Positions 39,931 to 47,741 of a stretch of 64,000 bases of DNA are shown one piece after another (the first letter of the stretch is position 1; the number at the start of each line of letters is the position of its first letter). The notes below the pieces were generated by a model, which was not told the origin of the DNA, ran no database searches, and was given only the letters and a program-made list of their open reading frames with translations. Source of the DNA: Algibacter mikhailovii (GTDB taxonomy: Bacteria > Bacteroidota > Bacteroidia > Flavobacteriales > Flavobacteriaceae). The stretch spans positions 746,575 to 810,574 of the forward strand of contig NZ_BMWZ01000001.1 of the NCBI RefSeq assembly GCF_014651495.1, read 5' to 3'. Both the position numbers and the translations under genes were made by a program.

Positions 39931-39960
39931 AAAAAAACCGAAGCTTTACGCTCCGGTTTA
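39931..39960 (-). terminator. Intrinsic terminator of the amidase gene
   Basis: AAACCGGAGC and GCTTCGGTTT (with one mismatch) pair around GTAA, followed by T7 on the minus strand. It lies 23 bases past the amidase stop. Confidence 0.8.
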
Positions 39961-39982
39961 ATCACTATTAATCAATTTGGGG

Positions 39983-41521
39983 TTATTTTGTTACTGGCAT
40001 ATCTTTACCTTGAAAAAGTTTTATTCCCAATTTGTTATAGTTAAAAGCCACTTTGAATACCGATTCTGTTTCATAAGGTTTTCCAATAATTTGCATGCCT
40101 ATTGGCATCCCTTCAGAACTAATTCCTGCTGGTGCATTTACTATTGGCATCCAGTTTAAAAAGTTGAATGGTAACGTATATTGCATTCCAATAAAAGCAG
40201 GGTATTCAGTGCCATCCACCGTTAAGTTTCCTTGTGTGAAATCGTAATCGGCAGGAATATGACTTGTTGGCATTGTAGGGGTTAAAATGATATCATAGCC
40301 TTTTTCATATACTTGATCCACAATATTCTTATACATTTCTTTAACTTTTAATTCCGCTTGTAACAAATCTTTATTAGTATACTCACCTTTTAACGATTTG
40401 GCAATAAAATGACCGCCGTAAGTTGTCATTTCAGGGATTGACTCTTCATATGCTGAGAAACCACCTCCCATTGGACCTGCAATGGCCAAACTGCTAATGG
40501 TATGTGCAATTTCATCTGGTGTTAATCCAATATTTAATTTAACCACATCAACTTGTGCACCAGCCTCACGCAACGTTTTTATTGCATCTTGCATAGCATC
40601 TTCCACCTCTTGTGTTGGCTCTACAATACCCATACCTCCAACATATGCAATTTTAACACCTTCAAGATTTTCATATTCAGTAGCAAGTGGCTGATGTTTG
40701 AATACGTTTGTTGAATATTTTCCTGGTCCAGCAATCACATTATGCATTAAAGTCATATCAGTAAAATTACGTGCCATTGGCCCTGAAGCTGCAAAATAAC
40801 TATGGGGGTTCCCTGTGTGTAATTCTCCTGGTGTAGTTTTATAACCATAAACCCCATTAAATGCGGCAGGAATTCTAATAGAACCTCCCATATCTGATCC
40901 TGTTGCAATTGTGCAATATCCTGCTGCTAAAGCTGCTCCTGACCCTCCTGAAGAACCACCTACTGCATACTCATTATTCCATGGATTACGTGTAGTTCCC
41001 CACGCTTTTGTTGAGGTCACAAAATTTAAATACAATTCTGGCACCGTTGTTTGAATCATAGGAATTGCACCGGCTTCTTTAAGTTTTGCAACAATAGGAT
41101 CGGCATCTTCTGCTCCCGGATCATGCTTATGTACATTAGATCCAAAAGTAACCACCCAGTTTTTGTCGTGGTGCTCATCTTTCACGCCCACTGTAATGCC
41201 TTCTAGAGCTCTGTTGGTTCCTTTCTGATATCTTTTCTCTGATACTTTTGCTAATTTCAAAGCATCATCAAAGTGAACAAAAGTTGTAGCGTTTATAGTG
41301 CCATTAGTCTTTACCCATTGCGCTTTTTGCGCGTTAACCACATCTACAGGCGAAACGACACCTTGTTTGTAAAGTTCAATTAATTGGGTTGCGGGCATAA
41401 ATGCTAGCTCTTCATGAGAATAAGAAGGGTTTTGTGCTTTAGCAGCTATGCTGGTTGCTAAAAACAGCACTGCAAATAAAATTGCAATTACATTTTTGAT
41501 TATTCTTTTTAGTGTTTTCAT
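39983..41521 (-). CDS. Secreted amidase (amidase signature family)
   Basis: A 512-residue exported enzyme with a Sec signal peptide (cleaved about residue 30, ...IAAKAQ). The Ser-cisSer-Lys triad is complete: Lys114 in GVKDEHH, Ser190 in GGSSGGSGAAL and nucleophile Ser214 in GSDMGGSIRIP. The family hydrolyses primary or secondary amides (fatty amides, amino-acid amides, peptides' C-terminal amides); specificity lies in the diverged loops. A periplasmic or outer-membrane location is unusual for this mostly cytosolic family. It has its own terminator and its own copy of the shared promoter core 71 bases upstream. Confidence 0.9.
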   Translation of the reverse strand: MKTLKRIIKNVIAILFAVLFLATSIAAKAQNPSYSHEELAFMPATQLIELYKQGVVSPVDVVNAQKAQWVKTNGTINATTFVHFDDALKLAKVSEKRYQKGTNRALEGITVGVKDEHHDKNWVVTFGSNVHKHDPGAEDADPIVAKLKEAGAIPMIQTTVPELYLNFVTSTKAWGTTRNPWNNEYAVGGSSGGSGAALAAGYCTIATGSDMGGSIRIPAAFNGVYGYKTTPGELHTGNPHSYFAASGPMARNFTDMTLMHNVIAGPGKYSTNVFKHQPLATEYENLEGVKIAYVGGMGIVEPTQEVEDAMQDAIKTLREAGAQVDVVKLNIGLTPDEIAHTISSLAIAGPMGGGFSAYEESIPEMTTYGGHFIAKSLKGEYTNKDLLQAELKVKEMYKNIVDQVYEKGYDIILTPTMPTSHIPADYDFTQGNLTVDGTEYPAFIGMQYTLPFNFLNWMPIVNAPAGISSEGMPIGMQIIGKPYETESVFKVAFNYNKLGIKLFQGKDMPVTK

Positions 41522-41591
41522 GATTATTTGATTTTATTATTTAGACTTATTTTTAAAGGTTTTATTTGTTTTCATTTTGTCCTTCATAAAT

Positions 41592-41619
41592 AACAGGGCA
41601 AAACCCCTCAAAAACCCCT
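41592..41619 (-). promoter_or_regulatory. Shared 28-base promoter core, copy 5
   Basis: Minus strand: AGGGGTTTTTGAGGGGTTTT then GCCCTGTT followed by ATTTATGAAGGAC. It lies 71 bases before the amidase gene. Confidence 0.8.
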
Positions 41620-41682
41620 AATTGTTTTACAACTTTTTTTAATTAAAGCGTTTTTAGGCTAAAATTTATTACACCTAAAAAT

Positions 41683-41714
41683 AACGGCTTCATCAAATGA
41701 ATGACGAAGCCGTT
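41683..41714 (-). terminator. Intrinsic terminator of the acidic-tail protein gene
   Basis: AACGGCTTC and GAAGCCGTT are perfect inverted arms around a 14-base loop, with T's following on the minus strand. 28 bases past the stop at 41742. Confidence 0.75.
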
Positions 41715-41741
41715 TATTGCGAACTCATTTATTATTGAATT

Positions 41742-42836
41742 TTACCAGTCAAGGTCATTATAATCAAGTTCTGGCATGTCAAGATCATACTGTTCGTAAT
41801 TATCTTGTTCCAAATCCATAGACTGTACATCTAAACCACCATTGTCATACGTGTCATTTAAAGATTCTGGCATATCATAAGTATCCATATAATCCTGCTC
41901 AATAAGCTCATAATCATTAATATAATCATCATACAATTCCACTTCCAAATCATCTAACTCTACTTCTAATTCATATTCAATGTCTACTACAGCATCCAAA
42001 TAACCCCAGTCATAACCACTGTCCCAAGCATAATAGTCATAATAGCTATCAAAAATGACTACGGAAAACCCTGAACACCATCCGCCCATAGGGCCCCAAT
42101 ACCAGTGCCATCCCATCATCCATCCATGCATCATATGGAATGAATGCATCGCCCAGAAATAATCGTGACGGTTGTTTTTTGCATTTTCTAATTCCTTAGA
42201 TTTTTCGCGCAATTCTTTTACGCCTTTAGAGTTTTTACCCATCTTTTTCTCCATGTCATTCAGCTTAACTTGTAACTCTTTTTGCTTCTCTTTTAATTTT
42301 TCCAGTTGCTCACGTTCTTGTTTGTTAAGCGGTTTGTTTGCGTCTTTATCTTGCCCTTCTTTTGAGAAGTTAACATATAGTAATTGAATGGCATCAGACG
42401 TTTTTGTGATCCCTTCCTGAATTTTATTATCAGAAACATTGGTCATTTGATAAGCTATTTTTAGCTCCTCAGAGGTGGTTATTGCAGCTGCCATTGCTAA
42501 AAAAAAGGATTCATCTTTTAACATAGCACCTCGTTCTGCTTTGTCTAGTTGGCTATTTAAATTTTTAAGTGCCTGCCAATATGGAGCTGCATCTTTATTG
42601 TCTGCTTTTATTCTTGAATCTTTACTTTCTTTTGATGCCTTAATGGTATAAGTTAATGCTTTACTGGCACTTTGAATTAAGTTGGACGCATTCAGTTTTA
42701 CCGGTTCTTTAATATTGCTAGTCGTTAGTACAGGATCCATGTTGTTTGCAAAAACGTTTGATATGTTTCCAATACTTAATACCATCATCATTGATAAGCT
42801 TACTATTTTAGTTTTTAAATTTTTTATTGTTTTCAT
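41742..42836 (-). CDS. Secreted protein with coiled coil, Trp/His/Met-rich core and acidic tail
   Basis: A 364-residue protein starting at the ATG at 42836 (MKTIKNLKTKIVSLSMMMVL, a signal peptide cleaved near ...SNVFAN); the longer frame has no leader. Residues about 60-170 are helical. A coiled coil rich in Lys/Glu spans about 171-221. Then come about 34 residues packed with Trp, His and Met (FHMMHGWMMGWHWYWGPMGG), and a tail of about 105 residues dominated by Asp, Glu and Tyr (DIEYELEVELDDLEVELYDD). The composition suggests metal (Cu, Ca or other) or cation binding or a self-association role. I know no family. It has its own shared promoter core and terminator. Confidence 0.7.
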   Translation of the reverse strand: MKTIKNLKTKIVSLSMMMVLSIGNISNVFANNMDPVLTTSNIKEPVKLNASNLIQSASKALTYTIKASKESKDSRIKADNKDAAPYWQALKNLNSQLDKAERGAMLKDESFFLAMAAAITTSEELKIAYQMTNVSDNKIQEGITKTSDAIQLLYVNFSKEGQDKDANKPLNKQEREQLEKLKEKQKELQVKLNDMEKKMGKNSKGVKELREKSKELENAKNNRHDYFWAMHSFHMMHGWMMGWHWYWGPMGGWCSGFSVVIFDSYYDYYAWDSGYDWGYLDAVVDIEYELEVELDDLEVELYDDYINDYELIEQDYMDTYDMPESLNDTYDNGGLDVQSMDLEQDNYEQYDLDMPELDYNDLDW

Positions 42837-42881
42837 GATTATTATTTTAGTTTTTAGACCTTCTAATGTGCCTTCATATAT

Positions 42882-42909
42882 AACAGGGTACAAGCACTGT
42901 AAAAACCCT
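42882..42909 (-). promoter_or_regulatory. Shared 28-base promoter core, copy 6
   Basis: Minus strand: AGGGTTTTTACAGTGCTTGT then ACCCTGTT followed by ATATATGAAGG. It lies 46 bases before the acidic-tail protein gene. Confidence 0.75.
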
Positions 42910-42966
42910 AATTAAAATTCAAATATTTTTAATCTTAAAACTAGTTTTTAAATTTTCAATACAAAA

Positions 42967-42997
42967 AACCGCCCAATCTTTGAGAAGATTGAACGGT
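42967..42997 (-). terminator. Intrinsic terminator
   Basis: AACCG-CC-CAATCTT pairs with AAGATTG-AA-CGGTT, T-run follows on the minus strand. It closes the gene at 43047. Confidence 0.7.
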
Positions 42998-43046
42998 TCA
43001 AACAAACCAACTGTTTTTTAAGTTTTTCCTTAGTAATTGCTCAACA

Positions 43047-43883
43047 CTATCTTCTCAATGTTTCTAGTTCATTCAATAAATGCGTTGTTTCCTTTTGTGC
43101 GTCCTTTATGTCTTTTATTTCAGGATCAAACGTGACTATTTTGCTATACTCTTTGTTTGCTGCAACCTCTAGATTTTGATCGGTAGCAATCATAGCTTTT
43201 AACCACATCGCAGCTAATCTATGGTTGGCGTCTTTTGAAAGTTCACCTACATTGGCATAAGCCATTGCTTTTTCATAATTACGACTAATTAATTCTTTTA
43301 ATCCATCAACGTTTTCCTCTCCATAATCTTTACGTAATTGATCCTCTTCCGATTCCGTCTGTTTTTCTGGCTTTTTGGTACGATTATCAAGCTCATTTAA
43401 CATTGCCGTTTGTGTATCTGCAGTCCTATCATCATTGATGTCTCTTGCTATACTTCCTACGCCATTAACAGCGATGCCTGCTGCCGTTAGCTCCCTGTCT
43501 CCAGATAAAACGCCAATGATTGACATGATACCGCCTACCCCACGAGTTACATCTGCACCGTCTCTATTACGCTTTAATTTTTCTAAACGTGCAGAATACT
43601 TATTCATATCTCCTGTAAACTCAACCTTTACATGAGAGGCTCTTCTTTGGGTTTTTCTTAATATTTCATCGTAAGCATCAAAATCTGAAGTACTAATGGC
43701 GCTAATTTCTTGAAAGTTGATAATACTTCCTTTATCATTTTGCAAACCTTTATTTAAAAGGGTCTTATGATTATATGCTATGTTTTCTGAAGTACCATCA
43801 CTTTTATTAACAAGTATACTTTGAGCAGTTGCTGTTAGGATGAATAAAAATGCGATTAAAAAGGTTGTTATTCTAGTTTTCAT
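43047..43883 (-). CDS. Secreted protein of unknown function
   Basis: A 278-residue protein with signal peptide MKTRITTFLIAFLFILTATA. Mature regions: an N-terminal beta part (ILVNKSDGTSENIAYNHKTL), a Gly-rich hydrophobic segment (RGVGGIMSIIGVLSG then AAGIAVNGVGSIAR, about 115-145) that could insert in or touch a membrane, and a helical C-terminal half (TESEEDQLRKDYGEENVDGL onward) with a TPR-like look. I recognise no family. It is a single-gene transcription unit with the shared promoter core 62 bases upstream and a terminator downstream, so it belongs to the same regulon. Confidence 0.65.
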   Translation of the reverse strand: MKTRITTFLIAFLFILTATAQSILVNKSDGTSENIAYNHKTLLNKGLQNDKGSIINFQEISAISTSDFDAYDEILRKTQRRASHVKVEFTGDMNKYSARLEKLKRNRDGADVTRGVGGIMSIIGVLSGDRELTAAGIAVNGVGSIARDINDDRTADTQTAMLNELDNRTKKPEKQTESEEDQLRKDYGEENVDGLKELISRNYEKAMAYANVGELSKDANHRLAAMWLKAMIATDQNLEVAANKEYSKIVTFDPEIKDIKDAQKETTHLLNELETLRR

Positions 43884-43944
43884 AATTGTTTATTTTAATA
43901 GTGTTTTTAAAATTTAAGAACATCATATTTTGTCCTTCATCTAT

Positions 43945-43972
43945 AACAGGGCAAGACCCCCTAAAAAACCCT
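43945..43972 (-). promoter_or_regulatory. Shared 28-base promoter core, copy 7
   Basis: Minus strand: AGGGTTTTTTAGGGGGTCTT then GCCCTGTT followed by ATAGATGAAGGAC. It lies 62 bases before the gene at 43883. Confidence 0.8.
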
Positions 43973-44028
43973 AATTAAAATTTTAAATATTTGTAATCAT
44001 ACACGTAATTAGTTTTTAATACAAAAAA

Positions 44029-44060
44029 AACCGCTCAATCTTTTAGAGGACTGAGCGGTT
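44029..44060 (-). terminator. Intrinsic terminator of the Ntn-hydrolase gene
   Basis: AACCGCTCA and TGAGCGGTT are perfect arms; T-run on the minus strand. It lies about 90 bases past the stop at 44151. Confidence 0.75.
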
Positions 44061-44150
44061 AAACTAACCAAACATTTTATATGAAAAACTTACTATTATT
44101 TTACTTCTTGTTAAGGATAAAAGAAGATGAGTACTAATTGTTTTTGATTA

Positions 44151-45218
44151 TTACAAAGCCACTTCATTATATTGGTTTGCTTGATCAAAAATTGAAACCT
44201 CTTTGTATTCTGTCTTAGCGAAATCAATTTTTTTCAAATCTATTTGTTGAATACTTTGATTATCATAGGAACGTACATAGTAAATTTTATTTTTTAAATC
44301 AACCACATTTGAATAACCTACCATTTGAGGGTTCTCATCTAACCATTTCCAGTACAACACACCTTGTGGAATATCTAACGTATTTAACATAGACCAAGCG
44401 TAATTTACAGCTTGAAAATCATTTTGTACTCTTGTGTAATCAGCAACATAATTCAGAGATACTAAGTGCTGAAAACGCCCTGTTGAAGTTCTTGAAAAGG
44501 GTCTGAATTCAGTATCGGAATATTTAGCATGAGCAACATCATATGATTCCCCTCCAATAACATCTGAAGCTAGTGCTTCTTGTACTGGATATTCAGGTTC
44601 ATTAGTCATTACACCCAATTTGTTTTCATAAATTACAGGGTATCCAGAACCGTCAACGTATTCTATTACAATCGCCTTATTTAAATCTGTAATTGAAAAG
44701 TGCAAACCAACTTCTATATTGTGCGCCACTTCTAGTTCTGAAGTTTCTACTTTGGTTTTTTTAACTAAAGCAATAGCCTCATCAACCGTTTTAGCATTTG
44801 CTAAAATAAAAGGTAATAAATTTTGTTGATTATAATCGCCTTCGCCCGCAGGTAAATAATTAGTAATACCACCGTTTGCTCCAAGGCCTAATGACTCAAC
44901 GTTTAACCCATGCTCGTTAATTCCTGTAGAAACCCATTCTGTTTCTCCGTGACGAATTCCAACATAACCATAAGGTCCTGTAACACCATTAAAGTCATTA
45001 TGGTTTCTAGGTGCAATAAATATGTTTTCATCCATTCTAATAGGGCCTTCCATTGTTCTACCTACAATCCGGTTTCCTTGCGGTGTATTGAAAAAGAAAA
45101 AGGAGCATGCTGATGCATTTTGCGGCAATAGAATAAGTACAGTCATCATAATTGCGAATACTTTTTTTAAACCATCTAATCGTGATTTCTTTGAGTGTTT
45201 TTTGCTAATTGATTTCAT
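44151..45218 (-). CDS. Secreted Ntn-hydrolase, choloylglycine hydrolase / linear amide C-N hydrolase family
   Basis: A 355-residue protein. The signal peptide ends in LLPQNASA, exposing Cys38 as N-terminal nucleophile (CSFFFFNTPQGNRIVGRTME). Further catalytic positions of the family are seen: Arg in VGRTME, Asn in GINEHGLNVESL, Asn in VMTNEPEYP, and Arg in PFSRTSTGRF. One Asp of bile-salt hydrolases is Glu here. Members cleave bile-salt amides, penicillin V or acyl-homoserine lactones; in a marine bacterium an N-acyl-amide substrate is plausible. The n-region is long, so Met24 is an alternative start. It is a monocistronic unit with the shared core 77 bases upstream. Confidence 0.85.
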   Translation of the reverse strand: MKSISKKHSKKSRLDGLKKVFAIMMTVLILLPQNASACSFFFFNTPQGNRIVGRTMEGPIRMDENIFIAPRNHNDFNGVTGPYGYVGIRHGETEWVSTGINEHGLNVESLGLGANGGITNYLPAGEGDYNQQNLLPFILANAKTVDEAIALVKKTKVETSELEVAHNIEVGLHFSITDLNKAIVIEYVDGSGYPVIYENKLGVMTNEPEYPVQEALASDVIGGESYDVAHAKYSDTEFRPFSRTSTGRFQHLVSLNYVADYTRVQNDFQAVNYAWSMLNTLDIPQGVLYWKWLDENPQMVGYSNVVDLKNKIYYVRSYDNQSIQQIDLKKIDFAKTEYKEVSIFDQANQYNEVAL

Positions 45219-45294
45219 AATATTTTTTTTTAGTAATGAATAATTTAATAGTGTTTTTAGAATTTAAGAAGACCAAGTTTTGCCCTTCATATAT

Positions 45295-45322
45295 AACAGG
45301 GCAAAGACCCTCGAAAAACCCT
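45295..45322 (-). promoter_or_regulatory. Shared 28-base promoter core, copy 8
   Basis: Minus strand: AGGGTTTTTCGAGGGTCTTT then GCCCTGTT followed by ATATATGAAGGGC. Part of a 73-base exact repeat (45278-45350 equals 47538-47610). Confidence 0.85.
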
Positions 45323-45390
45323 AAATAAAAATTGATATTTTTTTGATTAATTGGTAAGAATTGTGTTTTCAGCTATTTACAAAACAAAAA

Positions 45391-45416
45391 AAGCCTTATA
45401 TGTTTTATATAAGGCT
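45391..45416 (-). terminator. Intrinsic terminator of the outer-membrane protein gene
   Basis: AAGCCTTATAT and ATATAAGGCTT form an 11-bp stem, T or A runs on both sides. About 25 bases beyond the stop at 45439. Confidence 0.85.
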
Positions 45417-45438
45417 TTTTTTTATTACTTAATTGATT

Positions 45439-46227
45439 CTAAAATTTATAGAACAACCCCAGTACGGCTTTGTTTGCTCTTATGACATCATTTGGAGATA
45501 GATCGTACACATATTTAGCATTTAAGAATACTTTTTTTCCAATTGGGGTACTTGCATCCAAACCAATTCCGGCTGTCATTGATTTATCGTTTAACAATTC
45601 TATTCCGCCAAAGTATTCAGGAGTAACGTTACTATTATAATGCCCTATTAGGCCTGCAGTTTGTCCCTTTTTAAAATGTTTTGAAAAGTTACCTTCTAGT
45701 ACAAAAGCATTTCCATATTCTCGATCAGCACTTCCCTTTTCTATTCTTACTTCATAAACCATACTTCCGTTTAAAGAATATCCTCCATTTTTCAGATATT
45801 GTGTTGCTCTAAGTGTGAAATTGTGTCCGTTTAAAGGTAATTTGTTCCCTAGTAAAAAGGTGTAGTTTCCTTGCAATTTTAATTGATTTAAATCCCATGA
45901 GATTTGAATGGGATTGAATCCGGTAGCAGGATTGATAGCTGTTTTAAACTCTGCATCAAAAACTACAGGTTGTGAAATACCCATAGAATATTTTCCTCCT
46001 AAAAAATCCCATCCCGTATTCCAAGTTAATACTGCTCCAGTCCAATTATATTTACTTGTAAACATGCCCATAGTACCTAGAGTTACGCCATCGCCTGAAT
46101 AAACAGCAGCGTTTGCATTTGTACCACCTCCTAAGCCTGGAGGCGTTAGACTTCCCTGCATTTGTGCATGTGCAGAATATGATATTGTAATTAAAATTCC
46201 GATTATTAAAGTTTTTAAAGTTCTCAT
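45439..46227 (-). CDS. Outer-membrane barrel, MetA-pathway type
   Basis: A 262-residue protein starting at the ATG at 46227 (MRTLKTLIIGILITISYSAH then AQ, a signal peptide); the longer frame adds a lysine-rich stretch without function. The mature part begins with a Gly/Ala-rich loop and continues as beta-strands: MGISQPVVFDAEFKTAINPA, LNQLKLQGNYTFLLGNKLP and a C-terminal strand AVLGLFYKF ending in Phe. It resembles the SphA/MetA-type channels at 27.9 and 28.9 kb. One of several exit/entry channels of the regulon, with its own shared core 41 bases upstream. Confidence 0.7.
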   Translation of the reverse strand: MRTLKTLIIGILITISYSAHAQMQGSLTPPGLGGGTNANAAVYSGDGVTLGTMGMFTSKYNWTGAVLTWNTGWDFLGGKYSMGISQPVVFDAEFKTAINPATGFNPIQISWDLNQLKLQGNYTFLLGNKLPLNGHNFTLRATQYLKNGGYSLNGSMVYEVRIEKGSADREYGNAFVLEGNFSKHFKKGQTAGLIGHYNSNVTPEYFGGIELLNDKSMTAGIGLDASTPIGKKVFLNAKYVYDLSPNDVIRANKAVLGLFYKF

Positions 46228-46267
46228 ATTATTAATTTTCTCTAGTTTATTATTTGTCTTCATATAT

Positions 46268-46295
46268 AACAGTGCAAAGACCCTTCAAAAACCCT
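46268..46295 (-). promoter_or_regulatory. Shared 28-base promoter core, copy 9
   Basis: Minus strand: AGGGTTTTTGAAGGGTCTTT then GCACTGTT followed by ATATATGAAGAC. It lies 41 bases before the gene at 46227. Confidence 0.8.
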
Positions 46296-46362
46296 AATTG
46301 TTTTTTTAAAAAATTTTAAACTCTGTTTTGTAGTTGTTTAAGAGAATGATCTAAACCAAAAA

Positions 46363-46390
46363 AAGTCCCTTCAAATATTTGAAGGGACTT
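46363..46390 (-). terminator. Intrinsic terminator of the amidinotransferase-like gene
   Basis: AAGTCCCTTCAAA and TTTGAAGGGACTT are perfect arms with T-run. It lies 23 bases past the stop at 46413. Confidence 0.85.
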
Positions 46391-46412
46391 TTTAAAATAT
46401 CCAACTCACTTT

Positions 46413-47483
46413 TTATTTTCTTGTTATTGGTTGGTAACTACATCTTAATCCTCCGCCAAAGTAATTTCCTTTTTTGTATTGAATTTCGTGTACTTCAATT
46501 CCCATGTCTCTTACCTTTTTAGCAATGTGAGGGAAAGCATCAGATAAGATTACTGTTTTCTTATTTACTACCACGCCGTTAGTTGCCATAATTTGTGCTT
46601 CTTCTGGTGTAGCTTCAACCCATTCTCTATTTTTTAAACCATCAGGTACATTTTCAAAGTCTACGAAGTCTTCTTTACAAATAATACCTTGCTTTTCATT
46701 GATCAACATCATAGCGCAATCTAGGTGTAAAACATTTTTATGTAATGGAATTTTATGAACGGTGTATTCGTTTCCAAGTTCGTTTTGTAACCATGCAATG
46801 CCTTTATCATTAGATGCATTTCCACTGACACCTACATAAATATTGTAACCATCTACAAATAAATCTCCGCCTTCTAAGTATACATTGTCTTTATGGTATC
46901 CAGGTTTATTTGCTGGCATACTAATCACTTCTCCGTCGTATTTTTTTGCAAGATCTAAAGCAATTCTTCTGTAATTAGCAGATTCTTGTCTACGTTGTTC
47001 TGCATACATATTTGTTAATATGAATTTGTTTCCTATGGTTACAATTGGATCGCGAGAATATATTTGTGTTGTTGCGGTTACAGAGAATTCCATCTCATCT
47101 GGTCTTCTTACTTTAACACCTAAACCTTCTAATGTTTTAACCAAATTTTCAGTTTCTTCATGATACATTTTATCATCCTCTGGATAGACTTCAGCTAATG
47201 GTTTATTTTCTGCTTTTTTCATATAATTAAAAGAGGCGTCTGTTATATAAGGAAAGAAATCTTTTAAATCTTTATTTACTTCAGGTGTGTTAAATGAGTT
47301 TTGTTCCCATCTTCCTACTACCACTTCTTCTAATTGATCCCATTCGTGGTTATTACGAATAACGTGTTCTGATTTCATTGTGTTGTTGTCTTTAGTTAAA
47401 TCTGTTGCGTTGGGTAATGTAAATGCACTTAAAACTCCTACTCCGATTAATGCTGCGATTGATAATTTTTTAATTGTTTTCAT
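46413..47483 (-). CDS. Exported amidinotransferase/arginine deiminase-fold enzyme
   Basis: A 356-residue protein with an N-terminal signal peptide (MKTIKKLSIAALIGVGVLSA). The rest is the guanidino-group modifying fold: NNHEWDQLEEVVVGRWE at the start, EGGDLFVDGYNIYVGVSG (acidic substrate residue), LHKNVLHLDCAMM (catalytic His) and the C-terminal GGGLRCSYQPI with nucleophile Cys348. Length and motifs resemble glycine/inosamine amidinotransferases more than agmatine deiminase. Cytosolic in known relatives, exported here, so it probably acts on guanidino compounds in the periplasm. It is a one-gene unit with the shared core 72 bases upstream and a terminator. Confidence 0.8.
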   Translation of the reverse strand: MKTIKKLSIAALIGVGVLSAFTLPNATDLTKDNNTMKSEHVIRNNHEWDQLEEVVVGRWEQNSFNTPEVNKDLKDFFPYITDASFNYMKKAENKPLAEVYPEDDKMYHEETENLVKTLEGLGVKVRRPDEMEFSVTATTQIYSRDPIVTIGNKFILTNMYAEQRRQESANYRRIALDLAKKYDGEVISMPANKPGYHKDNVYLEGGDLFVDGYNIYVGVSGNASNDKGIAWLQNELGNEYTVHKIPLHKNVLHLDCAMMLINEKQGIICKEDFVDFENVPDGLKNREWVEATPEEAQIMATNGVVVNKKTVILSDAFPHIAKKVRDMGIEVHEIQYKKGNYFGGGLRCSYQPITRK

Positions 47484-47554
47484 TTTAGTTATTATTAAAT
47501 TTTTATGTTTTGTTTTATAAAGGTTCTGTTTATTATATTTTGCCCTTCATATAT

Positions 47555-47582
47555 AACAGGGCAAAGACCCTCGAAAAACCCT
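47555..47582 (-). promoter_or_regulatory. Shared 28-base promoter core, copy 10
   Basis: Same sequence as copy 8, inside the 73-base exact repeat. It lies 72 bases before the amidinotransferase-like gene, in the divergent region with the SYLF gene. Confidence 0.85.
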
Positions 47583-47741
47583 AAATAAAAATTGATATTT
47601 TTTTGATTAACCTATAAGACTTTGATAATCAGTACCAAATAGTCCTTTATGAAAATAAATATTTATATTTCAAATGCATTATATTAGTTATCTTGAACTT
47701 TAAAATTAAAATGATTTAGTAATAATTATTAAAATAAATTT

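Noticed and set aside
29733-47582. The repeated promoter cores as terminators or a CRISPR array
   Set aside because: They are not hairpins with T-runs, lie before rather than behind genes, and are kilobases apart with genes between. Separate true terminators are visible.
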